Positions 12,420 through 20,771 of a stretch of DNA of 35,964 nucleotides are shown here, one piece after another. The DNA is from Minisyncoccota bacterium (GTDB lineage: Bacteria; Patescibacteriota; Minisyncoccia; Minisyncoccales; CG1-02-41-26), in contig JAQUKS010000007.1 in the NCBI GenBank assembly GCA_028718965.1, positions 1 through 35,964 on the forward strand, in the 5' to 3' direction. The first letter of the stretch is position 1; each line of letters opens with the position of its first letter. The notes beneath the pieces are model-generated. The model made no database searches, was not told the origin of the DNA, and was given only the letters and a program-made list of their open reading frames with translations. The position numbers and the translations under genes are program-made.

Positions 12420-13091
12420 ATGGCCAGTCAAAATATTCTTACCAGCGCGGCCATCGAAGACGAAATCCGTACCGCGGCCATTGAAGAAAGAGACATTGAT
12501 TTTGCCGGGAAAACCCTGCCCGGTCTTTCTCTGGAGAAAAAAGTCATAGAGCAGACCCTTAATCTGGAAGGGGCCAAGATCTTGAGCACCATTTCCCTGG
12601 AAGAGGCTGTTTTGAAAAAAGGCATCAGGGCCAAAGGCGCTCAAATCAGCGGGTCTTTTTATCTGGGCGAATCCCAGGTAGGCGGAGACATAGACCTTTC
12701 CGATATTGAAATCAAGGGTGGCATAAATTTCGTGGAAGCCATGGTCGCGGGATCCCTTAATCTGGAAAACCTGCGCTCCGAGGGATTCTTGAGCTTGTCG
12801 CGGGCCCAGTTCAAAAAAGACGTTCTTTTGAAAAATATGAAAGTCTACGACAGCTACCAGGCGGGCCTGGTAATCAAGGGCGATGTTTATTTGCGGGAAG
12901 CGGTGATAGGAGGCAATCTGGATTTGACCAACTCTATTATCGAAGGCACTCTGGACATTATGCATATTTTCGTCGGAGGCGATGTGACTTTGGAAAAAAC
13001 AAAAATCACCAATTATTTCATTTGCCGGAAAGCGGTTATCAAAGGAAAATTTAATCTGAACAAAACAAATTATAAGGAAATGATAAGTTAA
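12420..13091 (+). CDS. Predicted right-handed beta-helix repeat protein
   Basis: 223 residues made almost wholly of a ~20-residue repeat with alternating small and hydrophobic residues, for example KGIRAKGAQISGSFYLGESQ, then GDIDLSDIEIKGGINFVEAM, and GGNLDLTNSIIEGTLDIMHI. This spacing is that of parallel beta-helices such as bactofilin or pentapeptide-like proteins. No signal peptide or membrane segment is visible. Its stop lies one base before the dnaE start, so the two are certainly co-transcribed, though no functional link is established. Family name not recognised; fold inference is moderate. Confidence 0.75.
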   Translation: MASQNILTSAAIEDEIRTAAIEERDIDFAGKTLPGLSLEKKVIEQTLNLEGAKILSTISLEEAVLKKGIRAKGAQISGSFYLGESQVGGDIDLSDIEIKGGINFVEAMVAGSLNLENLRSEGFLSLSRAQFKKDVLLKNMKVYDSYQAGLVIKGDVYLREAVIGGNLDLTNSIIEGTLDIMHIFVGGDVTLEKTKITNYFICRKAVIKGKFNLNKTNYKEMIS

Positions 13092-13092
13092 G

Positions 13093-16000
13093 ATGATTAA
13101 AAATTTTACCCATTTGCACGTGCATACTCATTATTCCCTCTTGGACGGTTTGCCCAAGATCGACGAACTTATCGCTTATGTCCAAAAACTGGGAATGAAC
13201 TCCGTGGCCATCACCGACCACGGAGCTTTGTATGGGGCGGTGGAATTCTACAAGAAAGCCAAGAAGGCCGGAGTAAAGCCGCTTATCGGCTGCGAGGTAT
13301 ATGTTGCCATAGATGGCATGGACCAAAAGCGGCCCGGCATCGACGACAAGAGGTATCATCTGGTGCTTTTGGCCAAAAACGAAAAGGGCTATAGCAACCT
13401 TGTCAAATTGGTCACCAAATCGCACCTTGAGGGGTTTTACTACAAGCCAAGAATTGACGAGGAGCTTTTGGCCCGCCACAGCGAGGGGCTGATCGGGCTG
13501 TCGGCCTGCGTCAAAGGAAAAGTCCCCTATCTGGCCTCGGTGGGCAAAGCGGAGCAAGCCGTGGAAACAGCCCTAAAATACCGGCAAATTTTCGGCCCGG
13601 AGAATTTCTTTTTGGAGGTTCAGGAACACCCCAGCATTCCGTCGCAGATAAAAACCAATGAAATACTCGTTGATTTTTCCAAAAAACTGAATATTCCCCT
13701 GGTGGCCACCAATGACTGCCATTACTTAAGAAAAGACGACGCCGAGGCCCAAGATATTTTAATGCTTATAAACACCGGCGCCAAATCCGACGACCCCGAA
13801 CGCTTAACCATGAAAAACGATGACTTTTCCGTGAAAAGCCCCGAAGAAATGGCGGCTTTCTGCGGAAAAATCGGAGCCGAAGAAGCCATACCCAACACAC
13901 AAAGAATCGCGGAAATGTGCGATTTCGAGTTTAAGCTGGGCGAAACCAAGCTGCCCCCCTTTGAAACGCCCCAGGCCCAGAACCCTAACGATTATCTGAA
14001 AAAATTATGCTACGAGGGCCTGGATAAAAAATCCAAGGAAATAGAAGATAAAGAAGCAGCCGCTGAGCGCCTCGAGTACGAACTTTCGGTCATTGAAGGC
14101 ACGGGATTCGCCTCTTATTTCCTGATTGTCCAGGATTTCGTCAATTGGGCCAAACAAAACCGCATAGTGGTGGGGCCGGGAAGAGGCTCGGCAGCAGGCT
14201 CATTGGTGGCGTTTCTGCTGAATATCACCGAAGTGGAACCGATAAAACACGGCCTACTCTTTGAGCGTTTTTTAAATCCTTCGCGCGTTTCCATGCCTGA
14301 TATTGATTTGGATTTCGCGGACCGCCGGAGAGACGAAGTGATAAATTACGTGGCGGAAAAATACGGCCGCGACAGGGTGGCCCAAATCATTACTTTCGGC
14401 ACCATGGCCGCCCGGGCGGTCATCAGAGATGTGGGCAGGGCTATGGGCATAAGCTATGGCTTCTGCGACCAGGTGGCGAAAATGATTCCTTTTGGCATGA
14501 ATCTGGAACAGTGCATAGACAAGGTAAAGGAATTCCGCCAGCTTTACCAGACTGATGAGCAAGCGAAAAAACTTATTGATGCTGCCAAAAAACTGGAGGG
14601 CGTGGCGCGGCACGCTTCTACCCACGCCTGCGGAGTGATTATTTCCAATCAGCCGTTGGATGAAATCGTTCCTTTGCAGCGTCCCACGCAGGATGATGCC
14701 ACGGCCGTTACCCAATATGAGCTCCACTCCATCGACGACCTGGGGCTTTTAAAAATGGATTTTTTGGGCCTGAAAAACTTAACGATTATCGAAGATGCCC
14801 TGGCGAGAATTTACAAGGTGCGGGGCGAAAGCATCGATTTGTCGCAAATTCCGATGAATGACTCCGAGGCGATGAAGCTGTTCAAAGAAGCCAAAACAAC
14901 CGGCGTCTTCCAGCTTGAAAGCAGCGGAATGAAACGCTATTTGAAAGAGTTGCGGCCGACCGACTTTGACGATATCGTGGCTATGATTGCTTTGTACCGG
15001 CCCGGGCCGATGCAATTCCTGCCCGACTACATTGAAAGAAAGAACAAAAGAAAGCCTGTGGAATATATGCACCCCAAGCTCAAGCCCATCCTGGAAAAGA
15101 CTCAGGGCATTTGTATTTATCAGGAGCAGCTGATGCAAATCGCCCGGGATGTCGCGGGATTTTCTTTGAGCGAAGCGGATATTTTAAGAAAAGCCATTGG
15201 TAAAAAAATACCCGAGCTTTTAAAAGCCCAAAAAGACAAGTTCGTGGAAGGGGTTATAAAAAACAACGCGACCAAGTCAGTCGGGGAAAAGCTTTGGGAA
15301 TGGATTTTGCCCTTTGCCCAATATGGCTTCAATAAGAGCCACAGCGTGGCTTACGGGATGATCGCCTATAACACCGCTTATCTCAAGGCCCATTATCCGG
15401 TGGAATTTATGGCCGCGCTGCTCACTTCGGAAAAAAACGACGTGGAAAGAATCTCTTTCGTGATTGACGAATGCAAATCAATGGGCATCGAGGTTTTGGC
15501 TCCGGACATCAATGAAAGTTTCCGCAATTTTTCGGTAACGCCCGACGGAGCAAAAATCCGTTTCGGGCTCCTGGCCATAAAAAACGTCGGCGAGAACATC
15601 GTAACGGCCATTTTGGACGAGAGAAAGAATAATGGCCCTTTCGAATCATTCTCCGATTTTGCCGGCCGCATCGAATCCAAGGATTTCAACAAAAAATCCA
15701 TGGAATCATTGATAAAAGCCGGAGTATTTGATAAATTTGAAGAAAGGAGCATATTGCTCAATAACCTGGAAGAGGTGCTTGGCTTTAACCGTGAAATCAG
15801 AAAGGCCAAATCAAACACCCAGGCAAGCCTGTTCGGATTCAGCAGTATTGCCTCACCAGTGCTGCGGCTGGCTAATGCCGACGCGATACCTCAAAAACAA
15901 AAAATACTGTGGGAAAAGGAGCTTCTCGGGCTTTTCATATCTTCGCACCCTTTGGACAGCGTAAAGCATATTCTGCGCGACAGGACAATGCCGCTCAAAG

Positions 16001-16278
16001 AATTGAAAGAAAACAATGTTTTTTACAGCTCAATCAGAGTGGGAGGCATTATTTCGTCGGTCAAAAAAATCATTACCAAAAAAGGCCAGCCAATGGTTTT
16101 TATGCAGCTACAGGATATGACCGACAAAGCCGAGGTGGTGGTGTTTCCGTCTATTTTGGAAGCCAACCCCGAAGTGTTTCAGGAGAACAAGATTGTTTTT
16201 ATTACCGGCAAAAAAGACGTGCGAGACGGCGAACCGAAAATTATCGCCCAGATGGTGGAAGAGATTTTGGAAGCATAA
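13093..16278 (+). CDS. dnaE: DNA polymerase III alpha subunit
   Basis: A 1061-residue replicative polymerase. The N-terminal PHP domain starts at residue 5 (THLHVHTHYSLLDGLPKI) with further metal ligands in AITDHGALYGAVEFY and TNDCHYL. The C-family polymerase core follows: GPGRGSAAGSLVAFLL, the catalytic PDIDLDF at about residues 402-408 and the third Asp in LLKMDFLGLKN at about 557. Then come the FNKSHSVAYGMIAYNTAYLKAHYP motif, helix-hairpin-helix region and a C-terminal OB domain (IRVGGIISSVKKIITKKGQPMVFMQLQDMTD). Slightly shorter than the E. coli 1160-residue protein, as usual for the short DnaE type. Follows the beta-helix gene by one base. Confidence 0.97.
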   Translation: MIKNFTHLHVHTHYSLLDGLPKIDELIAYVQKLGMNSVAITDHGALYGAVEFYKKAKKAGVKPLIGCEVYVAIDGMDQKRPGIDDKRYHLVLLAKNEKGYSNLVKLVTKSHLEGFYYKPRIDEELLARHSEGLIGLSACVKGKVPYLASVGKAEQAVETALKYRQIFGPENFFLEVQEHPSIPSQIKTNEILVDFSKKLNIPLVATNDCHYLRKDDAEAQDILMLINTGAKSDDPERLTMKNDDFSVKSPEEMAAFCGKIGAEEAIPNTQRIAEMCDFEFKLGETKLPPFETPQAQNPNDYLKKLCYEGLDKKSKEIEDKEAAAERLEYELSVIEGTGFASYFLIVQDFVNWAKQNRIVVGPGRGSAAGSLVAFLLNITEVEPIKHGLLFERFLNPSRVSMPDIDLDFADRRRDEVINYVAEKYGRDRVAQIITFGTMAARAVIRDVGRAMGISYGFCDQVAKMIPFGMNLEQCIDKVKEFRQLYQTDEQAKKLIDAAKKLEGVARHASTHACGVIISNQPLDEIVPLQRPTQDDATAVTQYELHSIDDLGLLKMDFLGLKNLTIIEDALARIYKVRGESIDLSQIPMNDSEAMKLFKEAKTTGVFQLESSGMKRYLKELRPTDFDDIVAMIALYRPGPMQFLPDYIERKNKRKPVEYMHPKLKPILEKTQGICIYQEQLMQIARDVAGFSLSEADILRKAIGKKIPELLKAQKDKFVEGVIKNNATKSVGEKLWEWILPFAQYGFNKSHSVAYGMIAYNTAYLKAHYPVEFMAALLTSEKNDVERISFVIDECKSMGIEVLAPDINESFRNFSVTPDGAKIRFGLLAIKNVGENIVTAILDERKNNGPFESFSDFAGRIESKDFNKKSMESLIKAGVFDKFEERSILLNNLEEVLGFNREIRKAKSNTQASLFGFSSIASPVLRLANADAIPQKQKILWEKELLGLFISSHPLDSVKHILRDRTMPLKELKENNVFYSSIRVGGIISSVKKIITKKGQPMVFMQLQDMTDKAEVVVFPSILEANPEVFQENKIVFITGKKDVRDGEPKIIAQMVEEILEA

Positions 16279-16283
16279 AACAA

Positions 16284-16316
16284 GAAACATCCTATTTAAT
16301 AAAAATAGAATGTTTC
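16284..16316. terminator. Bidirectional terminator between dnaE and the small orphan gene
   Basis: GAAACAT..CTATTT pairs with AAATAG..ATGTTTC around a 5-nt loop, 6 nt after the dnaE stop and 8 nt after the stop of the convergent gene. T content on either side is modest. Confidence 0.6.
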
Positions 16317-16323
16317 CAATCTT

Positions 16324-16551
16324 TCACCAGGAAGATCTCGGTTTTACCCTTGTTTCTTCTTTTTTGAAGATTTCTTCGCCGAGCTCTTTAACTTTAGTTT
16401 TAAGCTTTTTTCTCTCGTCGCCCTTTTTTACTGCATTAACATACGCAAGAAGGGCTTCGCGGGAGATCCGGTAACTCCGAATAACCTTCCTCGCTGCCTC
16501 GGTTTCGGCTTTATCTAAAGAAGCTAATATGCTCTCATAAAGTTCAGACAC
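16324..16551 (-). CDS. 75-residue orphan protein with strong RBS
   Basis: Start set at GTG 16551 (MSELYESILASLDKAE), because a perfect AAGGAGGTGAT lies 8 nt upstream; the earlier in-frame GTG overlaps that RBS. The protein is helical and charged (EAARKVIRSYRISREALLAYVNAVKKGDERKKLKTKVKELGEEIF), with no Cys, signal or membrane segment. Its basic content at first recalls bS21, but the S21 motifs are absent. Flanked by dnaE (convergent) and thrS (divergent; the -35 box overlaps the thrS start). Not recognised. Confidence 0.7.
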   Translation of the reverse strand: MSELYESILASLDKAETEAARKVIRSYRISREALLAYVNAVKKGDERKKLKTKVKELGEEIFKKEETRVKPRSSW

Positions 16552-16592
16552 TGTTATCACCTCCTTCCTAAAAAATTAAACGTCCAATCTTT

Positions 16593-16619
16593 AAACTAAA
16601 CTTAAAAAAAATATGTCAA
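16593..16619 (-). promoter_or_regulatory. Possible promoter of the 75-residue gene
   Basis: TTGACA (16614-16619, inside the first codons of thrS) and TAGTTT (16593-16598) with a 15-nt spacer on the minus strand. The -10 box is weak. Confidence 0.4.
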
Positions 16620-18385
16620 GCGAAAACAATAAAATAGAAACAATCCGCCATTCGTTGAGCCACATCATGGCCGCGGCGGTTAAAAAATTATACCCGGATG
16701 TTAAATTGGGCATTGGCCCGGCCATTGAAAACGGGTTTTACTATGATTTTGACGGCCTAAAAATATCCGACGATGATCTGCCCAGGATCGAGGAAGAAAT
16801 GCGTCAAATCATCAGGCAAAATATCGCTTTCGCGAAAAGCGAAATATCGCAAAGCGAAGCTGAAAAAATCTTCGCAGACCAGCCATACAAATTAGAGCTC
16901 ATAAACGAGCTCTGTGAGGGTCTGACCCTCACAGACTCTGTGAGGGTCAGACCCTCACAAGCTAAAGTCATATCCATCTATAAAAGCGGAAATTTCACAG
17001 ACCTCTGCATAGGCCCCCACATTAAATCAACTGAAGAAATCAGTCCCGGGGCTTTTAAGCTTAGTAAAATTGCCGGAGCCTACTGGCGGGGCGACGAAAA
17101 ACGTCCGATGCTCACCCGTGTTTACGGCCTGGCCTTTGAAACGGAAAAAGAGCTGGCCGATCACTTGAAAATGATCGAGGAAGCGGAAAAAAGAGACCAC
17201 CGCAAAATCGGCGCCAAGCTTGATTTGTTCTCTTTTCACGAGCAGGCGCCCGGTATGCCGTTTTTCCATCCCAGGGGCGCGATCGTCTATCATGAGCTGG
17301 AAAAATTCTGGCGTCAGGCCCAGGAAGAATTCGATTACCAATATGTGCACTGCCCTTCGATGCTTGATGTTTCGATTTGGAAGCAATCGGGCCATTGGGA
17401 TCACTACAAAGAAGATATGTTCTTCATCAAAGCCGCGAAAGACGAAAAGGAATTCGCCCTGCGGCCGATGGATTGCCCGGGCGCCATTTTGGTTTACAAC
17501 AATTCGCCCAAATCATACCGCGATCTGCCCCTTCGCTACGCCGAGCCCGGACTCATCACCCGAAAAGAAAAATCCGGCCAGCTGGGCGGGCTTTTTCGCG
17601 TGCAGCAGTTCAAACAAGACGACGCCCATATCTTTATGGCCGAAGACCAGATAGAAAGCGAAATAAAGAGCGTCATCAAACTGGTCGACAAGATTTACAA
17701 GCCCTTCGGCTTGGAATACAAAGCATTTTTATCAACCCGCCCCGATGACTATATGGGCGACATCAAGCTGTGGGACAAAGCCGAAAAAGAGCTCACGAAA
17801 ATCCTGAAAGAAGTATACGGGGACAATTACGGCTTGAAAGAAAAAGACGGCGCTTTTTACGGCCCGAAAATAGATTATCAGCTGAAAGATTGCCTCGGCC
17901 GCACCTGGCAATGCGCCACCATCCAGCTTGATTTCCAGATGCCTCTGAAATTCGACTGCCAGTTCATTGACAACGAAGGTAAACCAAGAACGCCGGTAAT
18001 GATTCACCGCACCATTATGGGCTCTTTCGAGCGTTTTATGGGCATTTTAATCGAGCATTACGCGGGCGCGTTTCCGCTGTGGCTGTCCCCTGTTCAAGCC
18101 ATTATTTTGCCTATTGGCCAGGACCACCAAAAATACGGCCAAGAGGTCTTGGACATGTTAAAGAAAAATAATATCCGAGCAACTCTGAATTTGGACAACG
18201 AAACAATCGGCAAGAAAATTCGCGAAGCGGAAATGCAAAAAATCCCCTATCTGCTGGTTGTCGGCGACAAAGAAGTTCAGGCCAAGTCCGTGGCCGTGCG
18301 TGAAAGAGGAGCTGGGGATAAAGGGGCTATGGCTATCGACGAGCTCATTGATATAATAAAAAAAGAGGTCGCTGATAAAAACTAA
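16613..18385 (+). CDS. thrS: Threonyl-tRNA synthetase, no TGS domain, with palindrome-encoded insert
   Basis: A 590-residue class II enzyme charging tRNA-Thr. It begins directly with the editing (N2) domain (IRHSLSHIMAAAVKKLYPDVKLGIGPAIENGFYYDFD); the ~60-residue TGS domain of E. coli ThrS is absent. The catalytic core shows RPMDCPGAILVYNN, GLFRVQQFKQDDAHIFM, DCLGRTWQCATIQLDFQMP and IHRTIMGSFERFMGILIEHYAG; the anticodon-binding domain starts at LSPVQAIILPIG. Between KLELINEL and AKVISIYKSGNFTDLC sit 16 extra residues (CEGLTLTDSVRVRPSQ, bases 16913-16960) encoded by two tandem 21-bp palindromes. Without them the spacing matches ordinary ThrS. The palindromes keep the frame. Confidence 0.96.
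   Translation: MSSENNKIETIRHSLSHIMAAAVKKLYPDVKLGIGPAIENGFYYDFDGLKISDDDLPRIEEEMRQIIRQNIAFAKSEISQSEAEKIFADQPYKLELINELCEGLTLTDSVRVRPSQAKVISIYKSGNFTDLCIGPHIKSTEEISPGAFKLSKIAGAYWRGDEKRPMLTRVYGLAFETEKELADHLKMIEEAEKRDHRKIGAKLDLFSFHEQAPGMPFFHPRGAIVYHELEKFWRQAQEEFDYQYVHCPSMLDVSIWKQSGHWDHYKEDMFFIKAAKDEKEFALRPMDCPGAILVYNNSPKSYRDLPLRYAEPGLITRKEKSGQLGGLFRVQQFKQDDAHIFMAEDQIESEIKSVIKLVDKIYKPFGLEYKAFLSTRPDDYMGDIKLWDKAEKELTKILKEVYGDNYGLKEKDGAFYGPKIDYQLKDCLGRTWQCATIQLDFQMPLKFDCQFIDNEGKPRTPVMIHRTIMGSFERFMGILIEHYAGAFPLWLSPVQAIILPIGQDHQKYGQEVLDMLKKNNIRATLNLDNETIGKKIREAEMQKIPYLLVVGDKEVQAKSVAVRERGAGDKGAMAIDELIDIIKKEVADKN
16913..16959. repeat. Palindromic element family A, two tandem copies inside thrS
   Basis: TGTGAGGGT-CTG-ACCCTCACA (16913-16933) and TGTGAGGGT-CAG-ACCCTCACA (16939-16959), period 26, spacer GACTC. 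GAGCTC occurs at 16895-16900 and again directly before the first copy (16907-16912). Confidence 0.95.
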
Positions 18386-18395
18386 TAAAAAAACT

Positions 18396-19703
18396 ATGCA
18401 AAAACTTTTTAAGTTTCTCGTGCCGACAATTGCCATTATGGCAATCGGCTTGGCCGGCGTTTGTCTGGCCCAGGAAGATACCACCGCCACCACGGGCGCG
18501 TCCGATACCCAAGAAGCCGCCGTCGAGGAAACGACTATAACTGCCCAGGATTTGGGCGTTTCAGACCCGACTCTTTTGCCCGACAGCAAATGGTATTTTC
18601 TCAAGAACTGGAAAAACTCCATTCAGTCGGTCTTCACTTTCGGCCAGGTCGCCAAGGCCGAGCTCAATTTGAAGATAGCTTCGGAAAAACTGCTGGAGGC
18701 TGAAAAATTGGCTGAAAAAGCAGACAACCAGCAAATTCTGGAAAAAGCCACCGAAGTATACAACCAACGGGTGGAAAAAATTCAGGAGAACATCGCCAAG
18801 TTCAAGGACACAGCCACCTCCAGCGAAAAAGTAAGCGACTTTCTGGACAAATACACCAAACAGCAAATCCTGCAAAACCAGATACTGGAAAAGCTTGAAA
18901 CCAAAGTTCCCACTTCGACCATGGAAAAGATAAAAGAAGCGCGGGAAAGACACCTCGAGCAGTTCGGCCAGGTAATGGAAAAGCTCGAAGACAAAAGCAA
19001 TATTCAGCAGCGCCTTGAAAAAGGCCTTGAGAACCTCAAAGAAAACGATTTGAAGCCGATAATCAAGGTGGAAATACTGAAAAAACTGGAAGACAAATTC
19101 CCAACCTCGACCATTAAACAGCTTCGAGAGGCAAAAACCGAGGCCTTGCAAAAGCTGAACGAAGAACTGCAATCCATGCCCGATGAAGCCCGGCAAAAAG
19201 TGGAAAATTATTTGGAAAAGGCCCAAGGGGTCGTTGAGCAAAAAAAGGAATTGATCAATGAGATAAGAAACAGCCTGCCCGCGACCTCGACCATACGCCA
19301 GAAGGTTGAGATCATCAAGGATAAGCTGGAAAATGACGCCGCGGCCGTGAGAAGATACGGCAACGATTGCGTTTGCACGATGGAATACAATCCGGTTTGC
19401 GGGACTGACGGCAAAACATACGGCAACCCCTGCAAGGCCAAGTGCCTTAATGTCGCCATTGTTTCAGAGGGCGCGTGCGCCTCTGCCAAACCGACCACTT
19501 CAAATGTGGTCGGCGGGGATAAAGACGAGCACGGCTGCATCGGCTCGGCCGGCTACACCTGGTGCGAAGCAAAAGAAAAATGTTTGAGAACCTGGGAAGA
19601 GCCCTGCCCGATCAGAAACATTGAACAAGAACAAAATCAGGGAACCACGCAGAATATGGAGCAGAACCAGAATCAAGTTCAAAAAGAGCAGGGCCGACAG
19701 TAA
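18396..19703 (+). CDS. Secreted DUF5667 protein with a Kazal-type domain
   Basis: 435 residues. A signal peptide (residues 1-25, LFKFLVPTIAIMAIGLAGVCLAQ) is followed by a Thr/Glu-rich linker and a DUF5667-like segment (LLPDSKWYFLKNWKNSIQSVFTFGQVAKAELNLKIASEKLLEAEKLAEK). Then comes a long coiled-coil region to ~residue 315, and a Kazal domain (CVCTMEYNPVCGTDGKTYGNPCKAKC...EGAC, about 323-360). A final Cys motif (HGCIGSAGYTWCEAKEKCLRTWEEPC) precedes a Gln/Asn-rich tail. Kazal domains usually inhibit serine proteases; in this lineage they occur on surface proteins of unknown role. It starts 10 nt after thrS and ends in a strong terminator. Confidence 0.88.
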   Translation: MQKLFKFLVPTIAIMAIGLAGVCLAQEDTTATTGASDTQEAAVEETTITAQDLGVSDPTLLPDSKWYFLKNWKNSIQSVFTFGQVAKAELNLKIASEKLLEAEKLAEKADNQQILEKATEVYNQRVEKIQENIAKFKDTATSSEKVSDFLDKYTKQQILQNQILEKLETKVPTSTMEKIKEARERHLEQFGQVMEKLEDKSNIQQRLEKGLENLKENDLKPIIKVEILKKLEDKFPTSTIKQLREAKTEALQKLNEELQSMPDEARQKVENYLEKAQGVVEQKKELINEIRNSLPATSTIRQKVEIIKDKLENDAAAVRRYGNDCVCTMEYNPVCGTDGKTYGNPCKAKCLNVAIVSEGACASAKPTTSNVVGGDKDEHGCIGSAGYTWCEAKEKCLRTWEEPCPIRNIEQEQNQGTTQNMEQNQNQVQKEQGRQ

Positions 19704-19715
19704 AATATCCTTTAA

Positions 19716-19755
19716 CTAAAAGCCGCCCACCTCGCAGGGGCGGCTTTTAGTTTCA
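19716..19755 (+). terminator. Terminator after the Kazal protein gene
   Basis: CTAAAAGCCGCCC (19716-19728) pairs perfectly with GGGCGGCTTTTAG (19738-19750), then TTTC. 13-bp stem. Confidence 0.88.
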
Positions 19756-19781
19756 ACGAAAATGTGCTTTAATCCAAAAAT

Positions 19782-20771
19782 ATGAAATACTTTATCCGGG
19801 CTTTCGGCTGTCAGTTCAACAAAGCGGACGCTGAAAGAATCAGCCAGTTATTGGAAAAAAAAGGCTACAAGCGCTCCCCTATTGCCACAAGGGCTGATTT
19901 AATCGTGATTTTAATGTGCTCGGTGAGGCAAAAATCAGTGGACAAGGTCAAGTATCAAATATCAAACATCAGGAATACAAATAAAAAAGCAAAGATCATT
20001 CTTACGGGCTGCGTGCTTGAGGCTGATAAAGAAATGTTTGAAAGAATGGGCGTTGAGATAAAAAAATTCGCGGATCTGGAAAGGTTTACGCCGATAACCG
20101 GCCTGATAACCATTGGCCAGGGATGCGACAACTTTTGCTCTTATTGCGTGGTGCCCTACACCAGGGGCAGAGAAAAATACCGCTCCCAGGCGGCCATTGT
20201 CAAAGAAACGAAGCACCTCATTGGAAAAGGAATAAAAGAGATAACTTTGGTGGCGCAAAACGTCAATTCGTATCCTAACTTCACCGGTTTGCTGCAAAAA
20301 ATAACGAAACTGCCGGGCGATTTCAAAGTAAAATTCCTGACCAACCACCCCAAGGATTTTTCCGACGAACTGATAAAGGAAATGGCAAAAAACCCCAAGA
20401 TAATCAAATATGTCCATTTGCCTTTCCAGGCCGGGGACAACGAAATATTGAAAAAAATGAACCGCCATTACACCAGGCAGGGCTACCTGAAACTTATCAG
20501 CAAAATAAGGAAAGCCATGCCCGAAGTTGGCATAACCACCGACATCATCGTCGGATTTCCCGGCGAAACCGAACAACAATTCGCCAAAACAATCGAAGTG
20601 GTTGAAAAGGCCGGTTTCAAGCAGGCTTTTGTGGCCAAATACTCCCCCAGGCCCGGCACTGCCGCCTTTTGCCTGAAAGACAACGTGCCCTTGGAAGAGA
20701 AAAAAAGACGGGAGCAAGCCCTGCTCAATCTGATAAAAAACAAAAATGAAAAGAAAAAGAAAAACAGATAA
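19782..20771 (+). CDS. miaB: MiaB-like tRNA methylthiotransferase, no TRAM domain
   Basis: A 329-residue radical-SAM enzyme expected to add the 2-methylthio group to isopentenyl-A37 of tRNAs. The N-terminal UPF0004 half is short but keeps its three Cys (C10, C46, C77). The radical-SAM Cys triad is CDNFCSYC (C115, C119, C122), followed by VPYTRGREKYRS, LVAQNVNSY, HLPFQAGDNEILKKMNRHYT and TTDIIVGFPGETEQQF. The protein stops after VAKYSPRPGTAA...KKKKNR, so the usual C-terminal TRAM domain (~70 residues) is missing. Its last codons overlap miaA by 26 bases; MiaA makes the i6A37 substrate, so the pair is a two-step pathway. MtaB-type specificity cannot be fully excluded. Confidence 0.85.
   Translation: MKYFIRAFGCQFNKADAERISQLLEKKGYKRSPIATRADLIVILMCSVRQKSVDKVKYQISNIRNTNKKAKIILTGCVLEADKEMFERMGVEIKKFADLERFTPITGLITIGQGCDNFCSYCVVPYTRGREKYRSQAAIVKETKHLIGKGIKEITLVAQNVNSYPNFTGLLQKITKLPGDFKVKFLTNHPKDFSDELIKEMAKNPKIIKYVHLPFQAGDNEILKKMNRHYTRQGYLKLISKIRKAMPEVGITTDIIVGFPGETEQQFAKTIEVVEKAGFKQAFVAKYSPRPGTAAFCLKDNVPLEEKKRREQALLNLIKNKNEKKKKNR

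Noticed and set aside
12375-12965. Long minus-strand frame opposite the beta-helix gene
   Set aside because: It mirrors the repeat-rich gene at 12420-13091, which has the promoter, spacing and a meaningful protein; the antisense product has no recognisable features.
16324-16560. Ribosomal protein bS21
   Set aside because: Size and basic tail fit loosely, but the conserved S21 N-terminal sequence is absent.
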